Shown piece after piece: positions 34,618 through 42,507 of a stretch of 64,000 nucleotides of DNA. Under the pieces are notes generated by a model. It searched no databases. It had not been told where the DNA came from and was given only the letters and a program-made list of their open reading frames with translations. The stretch spans positions 1 through 64,000 of the forward strand of contig CAQOWG010000003.1 in assembly GCA_948851665.1 (NCBI GenBank), written 5' to 3'. A program made the translations under genes and the position numbers. This DNA is from an uncultured Candidatus Saccharibacteria bacterium (GTDB lineage Bacteria > Patescibacteriota > Saccharimonadia > Saccharimonadales > Saccharimonadaceae). Position 1 is the first letter of the stretch. The number at the start of each line of letters is the position of its first letter.

Positions 34618-35589
34618 CTACTTCAAATAACCATGTAGCTTCTTGGTTTGTTTATGTTTGCGCAATTTCGATAGCGCCTTCGCCTCAATCTGGCGAATCC
34701 GCTCCCGCGTCACTGAAAACTCATTCCCCACCTCCTCTAAAGTATGCGGGCGTCCCCCGCCAATCCCAAACCTTAACCTAATAATCTTCTGTTCACGTTC
34801 TGAAAGCGTCGTCAAAATCTCCGCAATCTGCTCTTTCAAAATCTGATTCGCTGTCGCATCTTCTGGTGAATCCCGTTCCGAATCTTCTACAAAGTCCCCC
34901 AACACCGATTCTTCATCATCTCCATCGCGCCCCACGCTCGCATCAAGCGACGCAATATCCTGCTTAATCCGCATCACATATTCAATCTTATCGACATCCA
35001 TCCCCATCGCCTGTGCAATTTCCTCATTAGTAGGCTCACGGTTCAAATCCTGAGTCAAACGTCGCGTAGTACGCAGTACCTTGTTAATCGTTTCCACCAT
35101 ATGTACTGGAATCCGAATCGTACGCGCTTGATCCGCAATCGCCCGCGTAATCGCCTGACGAATCCACCAAGTTGCATAAGTCGAAAACTTAAATCCCTTA
35201 TCCGGATCAAACTTATCCACTGCACGTAGCAGACCCGTATTCCCCTCCTGGATCAAATCCAGAAAATCCAAGCCCCGACCCCCATAACGCTTTGCAATCG
35301 ACACCACAAGGCGCATATTCGCCTCGGCTAACTTGTCTTTTGCTTTCTTATCACCAGCCATCGCCTTGCGCGCCAACTCCTGTTCCTCGTCTTGGCTCAG
35401 CAACGGGATCTTGCCAATTTCTCTGAGGTACATCCGTACAGAATCATCCGCAAAAGCATCAACATTGTCCGCCGTAATTGCTAATTCTTCATCTGAAAAA
35501 TCTTCCTCGTTTGAAAGATCATCACCCAGCGGCTCCTCAAAGTCCAACTCTGTCTCTGGCGTCTTTAAGATTTCTTCTTCATCACTCAT
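34618..35589 (-). CDS. rpoD: Primary sigma factor (RpoD/SigA)
   Basis: The 323-residue protein has sigma region 1.2 ([21 protein letters not shown]), region 2 ([42 protein letters not shown]), region 3 ([11 protein letters not shown]) and region 4.2 ([22 protein letters not shown]). Region 1.1 is absent. The TATAAT-type boxes all over this window fit its region 2.4. TATAAT lies 8 nt before the ATG, so its own mRNA has almost no leader. The pilin-like and lipid kinase genes follow closely. Confidence 0.97.
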   Translation of the reverse strand: MSDEEEILKTPETELDFEEPLGDDLSNEEDFSDEELAITADNVDAFADDSVRMYLREIGKIPLLSQDEEQELARKAMAGDKKAKDKLAEANMRLVVSIAKRYGGRGLDFLDLIQEGNTGLLRAVDKFDPDKGFKFSTYATWWIRQAITRAIADQARTIRIPVHMVETINKVLRTTRRLTQDLNREPTNEEIAQAMGMDVDKIEYVMRIKQDIASLDASVGRDGDDEESVLGDFVEDSERDSPEDATANQILKEQIAEILTTLSEREQKIIRLRFGIGGGRPHTLEEVGNEFSVTRERIRQIEAKALSKLRKHKQTKKLHGYLK

Positions 35590-35697
35590 TGCCTTATATT
35601 ATACTAAAATCTTGCAGCTTTTCAACCTTAAACTCATACTAACCATTATCACGACTATTTCTTTACCCGTCCCCTGTGAGTAGTTTATAATAGTACT

Positions 35698-36273
35698 ATG
35701 CGTAAATACATCCCCAAATATGCCAAGCTGATACCCGAAAACGCCGATTGCAAATTTCGAGGAAAGCTATTCGACGTCTATCAGTGGCCTCAGAAAATGT
35801 TTGACGGATCAATATCTACCTTTGAAATGCTAAAACGCCAAGATACCGTCGTGACAATTGCAATCCATAATGACAAAATTATTATTACCCACCAAAGGCA
35901 ACCACGACAGGATTGGTTCTTCGATTACCCGGGTGGACGACACGATAACCTCGCCGAAACCGAACTTGAAGCCGCCAAGCGCGAGCTACGCGAAGAAACC
36001 GGTCTAAGTTTCCAAAACTGGAAACTTGTTAATGTATGCCAGCCCTTCTCAAAGATTGATTGGCTAGTTTATACATTCCTGGCAACGGGTCTTACCAAAC
36101 AAGAACCACAAAAACTAGATTCAGGTGAAGAAATCGAAGTTATCGAAGTTACTTTTGATGAACTATGCAAATACGCCAAAAAACCAAATGCCAAATATTT
36201 GCTACCGGAATTCCTGCAAAATATCACCACCCTTAATGAGCTAAAAAATCTACCTGCGTTATACAAATATTAA
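35698..36273 (+). CDS. Nudix hydrolase, ADP-ribose pyrophosphatase-like
   Basis: The 191-residue protein has an intact Nudix box (GGRHDNLAETELEAAKREL, REETGL) near residues 80-102, preceded by the dimerising N-terminal strands seen in ADP-ribose pyrophosphatases (NudF-like). It probably hydrolyses ADP-ribose or other nucleoside diphosphates linked to X. TATAAT is exactly 6 nt before the ATG (leaderless). CLec cassette 3 lies directly downstream on the opposite strand. Confidence 0.88.
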   Translation: MRKYIPKYAKLIPENADCKFRGKLFDVYQWPQKMFDGSISTFEMLKRQDTVVTIAIHNDKIIITHQRQPRQDWFFDYPGGRHDNLAETELEAAKRELREETGLSFQNWKLVNVCQPFSKIDWLVYTFLATGLTKQEPQKLDSGEEIEVIEVTFDELCKYAKKPNAKYLLPEFLQNITTLNELKNLPALYKY

Positions 36274-36309
36274 GTCTATTAGACCGCAAAGTTGCTCATC
36301 GCACCCCTG

Positions 36310-36609
36310 TTACACACAACCCCAACTAGTAACGCCGTTACAAGTTGCCCCGCAGCGCAAAGCAAAGCCGCTACCACGGAAATGGTTATGCTGGACGAGG
36401 ACATTACCGGCCCACGTACTCAGGTTGTGCCCACTGGTAGCTGACCCAGCCGTGCTAGACCACCAGAAGCCATTCGTCGTACGTGCGTAGAGGTAGCCGT
36501 AGGAACGGTGGTAGTCGCCAGTACGCAGGAACTGGAGAGGCCATTCATTAAGACGGTTGTAGTTGGGGGTGCTGGCGTGGCCGCACGGCCCGGAGCACGA
36601 GGTCGAGAA
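36310..36609 (-). repeat. CLec-like variable cassette 3
   Basis: Minus-strand frame: CSGPCGHASTPNYNRLNEW, then YHRSYGYLYARTTNGFWWS, TAGSATSGHNLSTW, GFALRC and a short cysteine-containing tail (CNGVTSWGC) to TAA at 36310-36312. TAG lies in frame just upstream of the shared part, so no start is available. Positions 36350-36576 are 225/227 identical to cassette 6 at 60988-61214. It sits between the Nudix gene and dnaG. Confidence 0.8.
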
Positions 36610-36641
36610 AGACTATTGCTAGCCCACATTACCCCAAACCC

Positions 36642-38261
36642 TTACCCAGCTTTCTTCAGCGCCATAATCTTGCGCAAAATCTCCGCACTTTTTTCTTCCT
36701 CCCCTCGTTCCTCTGCCCGTGCCAACTCTTCCGTCAGCATCGCTACCTCTTGTTTATTCATTTCCTGCTTGTAACGCACCAATAATTGTTGCGCCTCTTG
36801 TTCCAACACATCACTTTTCCACCCCTTGTATCTAGTCTCAAACACCAATTCCAGCTCTGCCTTCCGCGCCTCATCTTCTGGCAGTTCTACCCCCTTCACG
36901 CTCGTCACTCCACCATAAAGCACAATAGCTTGCAAGTTATCCCGCACTCCTTTCAAAATGTCTGACTTCTGTTCCAATGCTACTTTTTTCAGACGTCTTT
37001 TCGGCCCATCATCAATCTTTTTTGCCCTCAGATCTTCCACCGAGCAATCCAGCCTTCGCGCCACCAGCTGCTCATAATGCTTTCGCTCTACTGCATCTCG
37101 CACATATTTGAGCAATTTCATTGCTTTATCCGAATACTCTCGCTTCCCCACCCCTGAGCTCAAATCCAAATTCTCCTCAAACTTATCCAGCAAAAAATCC
37201 ACCGCAGGCTGACACTTCTTCACCGCCTCTTGCCAAGCTTCTCTCCCTTTCTTCTGAATTAACTCATCTGGATCCTTCGCCCCCTGATAATCATTTATCA
37301 CCGAAAGGTTTATTCCCAAATCCCCCGCCATCATAATCGCCCGTTCAGTCGCTTTCACCCCTGCTTCATCCCCGTCATATGCCAATCGCACGTCCGGAGT
37401 TAGTCGCGACAGTGCCTTTAGGTGTAGTTCTGTCATCGCCGTCCCCGATGTCGCAACCGCTTCCCGTACCCCCGCCTGGTGTGAAGAAATCACATCCATG
37501 TTCCCCTCTACAATCACCACAAAACCATTCTTGCGAATCGCCTCCTTTGCCTGACTCAATCCAAACACAAACCTACTCTTATTAAATAATAATGTATCCG
37601 ACGTATTTAAATATTTCGGCTCTCCCTCACCAATCACCCTCGCCGTATAGCCAATCACCCCTTGCGTATCAATAAACGGCACCATCATCCGTCCCCGGAA
37701 CATATCCCCACCAAACCTGTTCAATAGCCCCGCCGTTTCCATTTCCGCCTTCGTAAATCCCCGTTTCACTAAAAAATCCGTCAATGCTTTTCCAGTATTC
37801 GGCGCATAACCAATCCGAAAATCCAACACCGTCCCCTTCGTCATCGCTCGCTTCTGCATTGCATATTTGATAACAGTTGGATTCTTCGTCAAACAAAACT
37901 GATAGAATTTCGTCGCCAGCTCCAGCGCTTCTTTCGCGCGCGTTTTTTGCTGTGCCACCTTTTTGTCGCCGCCCTTGTATTTATTTAGCTCCACCCCCGC
38001 CTGTGCTGCCAATTTTTCCAACGCTTCCGGAAACGAAATCCCCTCCACTTCCATCACAAATGCAAAAATATCTCCACCCTTATTTGCCGAGAAATCATGC
38101 CAAATCCCCTTCTCTGGCGACACCATGAAACTCGGCGTCTTATCTACCCCCCACGGCGATCGCCCTTTCAACGTCCGCCCCGCACGTTTCAACTCCACAT
38201 ATTGCGAAACCACATCCTCCACCAGCAGACGCGCCCGAATTTCCTCCTTCGCATCATCCAT
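36642..38261 (-). CDS. dnaG: DNA primase with a degenerate zinc-binding domain
   Basis: DnaG makes RNA primers at the fork. The 539-residue protein keeps the layout of the N-terminal CHC2 domain (KTPSFMVSPEKGIWHDF, then GGDIFAF) but none of the four zinc ligands: S35, G38, D56 and A59 replace the Cys-His-Cys-Cys set. The catalytic core has the DFRIGYAPN motif and the TOPRIM residues VIVEGNMDVI and YDGDEAG. The C-terminal helicase-binding part is short. The start at 38261 is set by TATAAT exactly 6 nt upstream (leaderless); the longer frame to 38309 would run through the preceding terminator. Confidence 0.95.
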   Translation of the reverse strand: MDDAKEEIRARLLVEDVVSQYVELKRAGRTLKGRSPWGVDKTPSFMVSPEKGIWHDFSANKGGDIFAFVMEVEGISFPEALEKLAAQAGVELNKYKGGDKKVAQQKTRAKEALELATKFYQFCLTKNPTVIKYAMQKRAMTKGTVLDFRIGYAPNTGKALTDFLVKRGFTKAEMETAGLLNRFGGDMFRGRMMVPFIDTQGVIGYTARVIGEGEPKYLNTSDTLLFNKSRFVFGLSQAKEAIRKNGFVVIVEGNMDVISSHQAGVREAVATSGTAMTELHLKALSRLTPDVRLAYDGDEAGVKATERAIMMAGDLGINLSVINDYQGAKDPDELIQKKGREAWQEAVKKCQPAVDFLLDKFEENLDLSSGVGKREYSDKAMKLLKYVRDAVERKHYEQLVARRLDCSVEDLRAKKIDDGPKRRLKKVALEQKSDILKGVRDNLQAIVLYGGVTSVKGVELPEDEARKAELELVFETRYKGWKSDVLEQEAQQLLVRYKQEMNKQEVAMLTEELARAEERGEEEKSAEILRKIMALKKAG

Positions 38262-38278
38262 ACCCCTATTATAGCACG

Positions 38279-38305
38279 AAAAAGCCCCGATACTATCGGG
38301 GCTCT
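38279..38305 (-). terminator. Terminator between the UMP kinase gene and dnaG
   Basis: A perfect 10-bp stem (AGCCCCGATA/TATCGGGGCT) is followed on the minus strand by TTTT. It ends 6 bp before the dnaG -10 box. Confidence 0.9.
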
Positions 38306-38325
38306 TCAAAATCGCATTTGGGCGC

Positions 38326-39036
38326 TTATTTTATGACAGTTCCAACAAACTCTTTGCCTTCCAGAATCGCCATTGTGTTCTCAATGTCTGTACCACGAGC
38401 ACAAATCACCCGAATTCCGGCTTCCTCTGCCAGTTTTGAGGCAATCGGGTCAAACGGCTTATTCATTCCCGGCGTCCAAGTCTCACCGACCATCTTTCGG
38501 AAATCCGCCCATGAAATCTCATCGAGCGGCTTCGCATCCGGATTCTCTTTCGGATCATCGTCATAAACTTTCTCAATATTGGAAAGGTTTATCACTGTGT
38601 CTGCACCAAGCCCCTGCGCCAATACCACTGCATCCTTGTCGCTGGAATACCCCGGCATATAGCCACTCCCTACCAGAATTCTTCCCGAAAAATTCACCAC
38701 GCCTTCCGGGTTCGTCACAACTTCATCTCGACACAAATCGCCAAAGATTTCCTTCAGGAGCTGCGCATTGATTCGCGTCGCCATGATTCCCAACCAATCC
38801 TGACCATCTTCAAAACGTTCCCTACCCACAGTTTCCCCAGTCTCGGCAAACACACTCCGAAGTACCTTCTGGTAAACCCGCGCCGGTGCACCGCCCCCTG
38901 CCACAAAGACCAATCTCTCTTCCGGATTCTCCTTCAGCCAGTTTCTCACCCTCATACTAAACTGTGCAAGAAATCCCACATCCGGCTCACCCGGATTGAT
39001 GATTGACCCCCCGATACTTAAAACCGTCATTCCCAT
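38326..39036 (-). CDS. pyrH: UMP kinase (amino acid kinase fold)
   Basis: The 236-residue protein has the amino-acid-kinase fold with a GGSIINPGEPD nucleotide loop, FVAGGGAPARVYQ and KDAVVLAQGLGAD. It is closer to the archaeal-type UMP kinase than to standard bacterial PyrH. It phosphorylates UMP to UDP, and CTP synthase is also encoded in this window. The start is either 39036 (MGMTVLS) or two codons later. TAGAAT lies about 9 nt before the first ATG. It is followed by a clear terminator. Confidence 0.85.
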   Translation of the reverse strand: MGMTVLSIGGSIINPGEPDVGFLAQFSMRVRNWLKENPEERLVFVAGGGAPARVYQKVLRSVFAETGETVGRERFEDGQDWLGIMATRINAQLLKEIFGDLCRDEVVTNPEGVVNFSGRILVGSGYMPGYSSDKDAVVLAQGLGADTVINLSNIEKVYDDDPKENPDAKPLDEISWADFRKMVGETWTPGMNKPFDPIASKLAEEAGIRVICARGTDIENTMAILEGKEFVGTVIK

Positions 39037-39097
39037 ATTACCCCTATTCTACCATACTTTTCTTGGCACCAAAACCATATTCTGCTATAATAAGCAT

Positions 39098-39715
39098 ATG
39101 AATAATCTTGAGTATCTCAATCACATCTCTCAGACTTCTCGTCCTGTTGCTCACAGAAAAGCCTCTGGTCCTAAATCCGGCCTCATCTCCAAGATTCTTC
39201 TCGGTGGTCTTGCTGCCCTCGCCGTTATTGGTGTTATCGCCTTCATCATCAACCTCACTAAACCCGACACCGATAAATACATCAATCAGCTCTATTATCG
39301 CACTACTAGCTTCAATTCAGTTCTTGAAAATTACAACCGTTATCTCAAATCTTCCGATCTACGTGCCATCGCCAATTCCCTCTCTGGCGCCCTTACTGGT
39401 GCGACTTCCAGCCTCGACGCTTATTACACTCAAAACAATCAAAAACCCGGTAATTACACCGAAAAATTCCTTGCCGAAGAAGCTCCCACCTATACCGAAC
39501 TCGAGACCACCCTCCGCAACGCCAAACTTAATGGTCTTCTCGATCGCATCTATGTCGCCCAAACCCAGCTCCAAGTTTCTCTTCTTCTTACTCTCATCGC
39601 CCAAACTTACGAGCGTACCAAAGACCCCTATCTAGTTCAAACCCTCAATACCTATTCTACCAATCTCACCCTAATCAAACAAAAACTTGAAGCCTATTCC
39701 AACCCTGGCGACTAG
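39098..39715 (+). CDS. Single-pass membrane protein, unknown function
   Basis: Not recognised. The 205-residue protein has a basic, Ser-rich N terminus, one membrane helix (about 30-52: ISKILLGGLAALAVIGVIAF) and a mainly helical domain outside or inside the membrane (YINQLYYRTTSFNSVLENYNRYL and following). TATAAT is exactly 6 nt before the ATG and no ribosome binding site is present. The frame is open further upstream but overlaps the pyrH start region. mscL follows 21 bp later with its own leaderless promoter. Confidence 0.7.
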   Translation: MNNLEYLNHISQTSRPVAHRKASGPKSGLISKILLGGLAALAVIGVIAFIINLTKPDTDKYINQLYYRTTSFNSVLENYNRYLKSSDLRAIANSLSGALTGATSSLDAYYTQNNQKPGNYTEKFLAEEAPTYTELETTLRNAKLNGLLDRIYVAQTQLQVSLLLTLIAQTYERTKDPYLVQTLNTYSTNLTLIKQKLEAYSNPGD

Positions 39716-39736
39716 GTTTTATGTTATAATCACACC

Positions 39737-40159
39737 ATGACTAATCCTGACCCTATCAAAAAAATCGCCGAAAGCTCCTTCATGAAAGAATTCCGTGAAT
39801 TCATCAACCGCGGTAATGTTATGGACCTCGCCATCGGTGTCGCTGTTGGTGGCGCTTTTACCGCCATTGTTAAATCTCTTGTAGATGACATGATTATGCC
39901 CATCACTAGTCTCCTCGCCGGCGGGCTCGATTTTTCCACCCTTTCTCTTGACATCCCTAATATCTTTGGAGCCAACTCTGTCGCTCATATCGCCTACGGC
40001 AACTTCCTCCAAAACGTTGTCAACTTCCTCATTATCGCTTTTACTATTTTCATTATCGTCCGACTCATCAATCGCATGAATCGTAAACACGACAAAGATG
40101 TCGCTGACGCTAAAAACGAAGCCAAGGCAGAAGCCACCAAAAAGAATTCTAAAGGCTAA
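39737..40159 (+). CDS. mscL: Large-conductance mechanosensitive channel
   Basis: MscL opens under membrane tension to release solutes on osmotic downshock. The 140-residue protein has the signature KEFREFINRGNVMDLAIGV, the pore-lining TM1 (AVGGAFTAIVKSLVDDMIMP), a periplasmic loop, TM2 (NFLIIAFTIFIIVRLINRM) and a basic C-terminal bundle. TATAAT is exactly 6 nt before ATG (leaderless). Its 3' end overlaps the converging membrane protein gene by 11 nt. Confidence 0.96.
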   Translation: MTNPDPIKKIAESSFMKEFREFINRGNVMDLAIGVAVGGAFTAIVKSLVDDMIMPITSLLAGGLDFSTLSLDIPNIFGANSVAHIAYGNFLQNVVNFLIIAFTIFIIVRLINRMNRKHDKDVADAKNEAKAEATKKNSKG

Positions 40160-40763
40160 CCCGTTCGCGCGCTACTATCATTACAAGTAAAAACGCCAAA
40201 ATATAACTTGATTCCCAAACCAGAATCGCCGGTGTAAACCATGCCCCGTTCGTTAAATATCCCAATACGCTCACAATCGCAAACATCAGATATACCACTC
40301 CCAGCGCCCGCGTACCAGTACTTGCTGTTCGGTTCAATACCATCAGCAACACAATTAACGCCATCATGACAAACATCGTCCGTGACGCCACTTCATGCAT
40401 TCGACTCACTAAACTCACGTGCCCCATATAGTCCGCATAATAAACCGGACAAACCGACAGCCATACAAACGCCACCGCTAAAATCACTACTAAATGGTAA
40501 TAAATCCGTGGCATCTGCCACACCTGACCCACTTGCCACAAGTAGTATCCTATTAGCAGCACCGTCACAAAATTCAGTACTGCGAACATCACCGCCGCCC
40601 ACGTAGACGTTCCCACATAATAGCTAATCGTATTCCCTAACGCCCATGCTTGCGCTCGCCCCATATACGCCTCTGAAAGAATTCCTCGCACCACCGCGAC
40701 ACCACCCCCCACCAGAAACGTCCCCAACGCCGCTAGAATCGGCCACCTCTTTACATCCCTCAT
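40149..40763 (-). CDS. Polytopic membrane protein, unknown function
   Basis: The 204-residue protein has about six membrane helices with short loops. A conserved-looking HLVV...CPVYYADYMGH region lies in the middle. No family is recognised. The gene overlaps the MmcQ-like gene upstream by 4 nt (ATGA-type) and mscL at its 3' end by 11 nt. It is the last gene of an orn-led operon of three. Confidence 0.65.
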   Translation of the reverse strand: MRDVKRWPILAALGTFLVGGGVAVVRGILSEAYMGRAQAWALGNTISYYVGTSTWAAVMFAVLNFVTVLLIGYYLWQVGQVWQMPRIYYHLVVILAVAFVWLSVCPVYYADYMGHVSLVSRMHEVASRTMFVMMALIVLLMVLNRTASTGTRALGVVYLMFAIVSVLGYLTNGAWFTPAILVWESSYILAFLLVMIVARERVSL

Positions 40764-41068
40764 CTCAACTCTTTCGTCAAATTGTAGCTAAGTCTTACTA
40801 AATCTTCCATCTCATCTTCAGATAACTGCCCGCTCACCACCACCTCAATCCCCCCCTTACCAAAATAGCGACTCTCCATTACGCTTTCATACTTCTCTCT
40901 GAGTAAACCCGCCAAATTACGCTCCGACCGCACCTCGATCGTATTACCACGATCCACCAAAAACGCCTTTCCGCCTGGTGTTCTGTAAATCACCTGCATT
41001 TTTTGATTTTCTGTACGATTCTCCGTTTCATACTCCCCGATCCCACTAATTTTCCCGAGTTCAATCAT
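40760..41068 (-). CDS. MmcQ/YjbR-like small protein
   Basis: The 102-residue protein has a C-terminal half (KYESVMESRYFGKGGIEVVV, SEDEMEDLVRLSYNL) that fits the CyaY-like fold of the MmcQ/YjbR family, a small putative DNA- or ligand-binding group. Similarity is weak by eye. Its start overlaps the orn stop by 4 nt and its stop overlaps the next gene, so it is the middle gene of a tight operon. Confidence 0.45.
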   Translation of the reverse strand: MIELGKISGIGEYETENRTENQKMQVIYRTPGGKAFLVDRGNTIEVRSERNLAGLLREKYESVMESRYFGKGGIEVVVSGQLSEDEMEDLVRLSYNLTKELR

Positions 41069-41595
41069 TTTAGCATCTCCGTATAGTACTTTAATTCCTC
41101 GATTGATCCTCGAATGTCATCTAATGCCCTATGCTCTTCACGTTTTGTAAACTTCTTCCGTCGCGCTCCCTCCATGTAAACTTTCCAAGCACTCACATCA
41201 AGCATTCGATAGTGTAGTCGTTTCGCTAGCTCTGGCCATTCTCGGTCAATAAATTTCCGGTCCTGATGTATTGAATTCCCCGCCAGAATCACTTCTTTGC
41301 CAAACCATTGGTCAACAAATTTTAATAACTCCGCTTCCACTTCCTTCGCGCTTTTTCCAGTCTTGTTTTGCGCTATCAAAGCATCCCGGCTATCGCTATT
41401 CCGTTCCCAAAACTCCCCCACCATCCGTGTCTGCATCAATGCTTCCGGCACTTTTACCACTGCCGTCATTTCTGCACCCGACATCGGTTCAAGATCCCAT
41501 CCCGTAGCAATCGCCGCCACCTCTAAAATCCGATCTTTCTCCGGTTCAAGTCCTGTCATCTCCAGGTCAACCCATAGCAATTTAGCCTTTTTCAT
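41065..41595 (-). CDS. orn: Oligoribonuclease
   Basis: Orn is a DEDDh 3'-5' exonuclease that degrades 2-5 nt RNA remnants and the linear dinucleotides of signalling. The 176-residue protein has WVDLEMTGL (Asp, Glu), NSIHQDRKFID and HRALDDI (His, Asp). The start at 41595 is fixed by TATAAT exactly 6 nt upstream and by the normal N terminus (KLLWVDLEMTGL); the open frame runs nine codons further. It works downstream of PNPase, also encoded here. Confidence 0.94.
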   Translation of the reverse strand: MKKAKLLWVDLEMTGLEPEKDRILEVAAIATGWDLEPMSGAEMTAVVKVPEALMQTRMVGEFWERNSDSRDALIAQNKTGKSAKEVEAELLKFVDQWFGKEVILAGNSIHQDRKFIDREWPELAKRLHYRMLDVSAWKVYMEGARRKKFTKREEHRALDDIRGSIEELKYYTEMLK

Positions 41596-41662
41596 GTCCA
41601 CATTATACCCTAAACCTATCACCCCGGCAACATCACATCAATGTCAATTTCGTAATATATAG

Positions 41663-41920
41663 CGCACCCCCAACTACAATCGTATTAATGAATGGCCTCT
41701 CCAGTTCCTGCGTACTGGCTACTACCACCGTTCCGAAGGTTACCTCGGCGGACGTATGGCGGGTGGCTACTGGTGGTCTGGCACGGCTGGTTCTGCTACC
41801 TCCGGGCGCAACCTGAGTACATGGACCGATCTCGTCAATGCCCAGGATAACCTTTTCCGTGGCTTCGGTTTTGCTCTGCGCTGGGTAAGCCATCATTACA
41901 CAAATATAGAAGACTCTTAA
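41663..41920 (+). repeat. CLec-like variable cassette 4 (plus strand)
   Basis: This is the only cassette on the plus strand. Frame: RTPNYNRINEWPLQFL, YYHRSEGYL, GGYWWSGTAGSA, GFALRW, then a short tail to TAA 41918-41920. An in-frame TAG sits immediately upstream (41660-41662). The final cysteine of the domain is Trp. With cassette 5 it forms an inverted pair around the small gene at 41922-42179. Confidence 0.75.
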
Positions 41921-41921
41921 T

Positions 41922-42179
41922 CTATAAAACAGTGAAAGTACCCTTTGCAAAAACTTCTGCGACGGGAATACCTTGGTCTAAAAGACGCTGGATAATAGCA
42001 CCAGCAACGGCCGAAAGTAAAAGTTTCGCCGTAAAAGAAAGGTCGGTAAGTAGTTCAATTTGAGTAGCTTCCATTTTGCCAAGAGAGTAGGTTTTACCCG
42101 CAAGTTCGCCGAAGCGCTCATCGGCAACCCAAACAATCGTGCCTTTATGTGAGTCGATTTGATACTCAATTGTAGCCAT
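41922..42179 (-). CDS. Small hypothetical protein flanked by two inverted cassettes
   Basis: Not recognised. The 85-residue protein has a beta-rich N-terminal part (IEYQIDSHKGTIVWVADERF) and a helical, hydrophobic C-terminal part (FTAKLLLSAVAGAIIQRLL). TATAAT lies exactly 6 nt before the ATG, a good sign that it is expressed. CLec cassettes 4 and 5 lie on either side in opposite orientations. Confidence 0.6.
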   Translation of the reverse strand: MATIEYQIDSHKGTIVWVADERFGELAGKTYSLGKMEATQIELLTDLSFTAKLLLSAVAGAIIQRLLDQGIPVAEVFAKGTFTVL

Positions 42180-42207
42180 AGAATCATTATAACATTCGAG
42201 TAACGAT

Positions 42208-42450
42208 TTATGCCACGAACATTACGCAGCGCAGAGCAAAGCCGTCACCACGCCAATAGTTATTCTGGGCGTAGACGTAGCCTGTACGCGTATTCAGGTC
42301 GCGCCCGTCGGTAGCAGAACCAGCCGTAGCGGACCACCAAAAGCCAGTCGTCGTACGAGAGGCGAGGTAGCCGTAGGAACGTTTGTAGTAGCCAGTACGC
42401 AGGAACTGGAGAGGCCATTCATTAATACGGTTGTAGTTGGGGGTGCTGGC
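42208..42450 (-). repeat. CLec-like variable cassette 5
   Basis: Minus-strand frame: ASTPNYNRINEWPLQFL, YYKRSYGYL, GFWWSATAGSA, GFALRC, VMFVA and TAA at 42208-42210. In-frame TAG codons lie seven and eight codons upstream, with no start codon in between. The 5' boundary is at GCCAGCACC, as in cassette 6. Confidence 0.75.
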
Positions 42451-42507
42451 GCCTTTGACACCACGCTACTACGCAAAATAAACTAGCAAAAAACATACAG
42501 GTATCTC

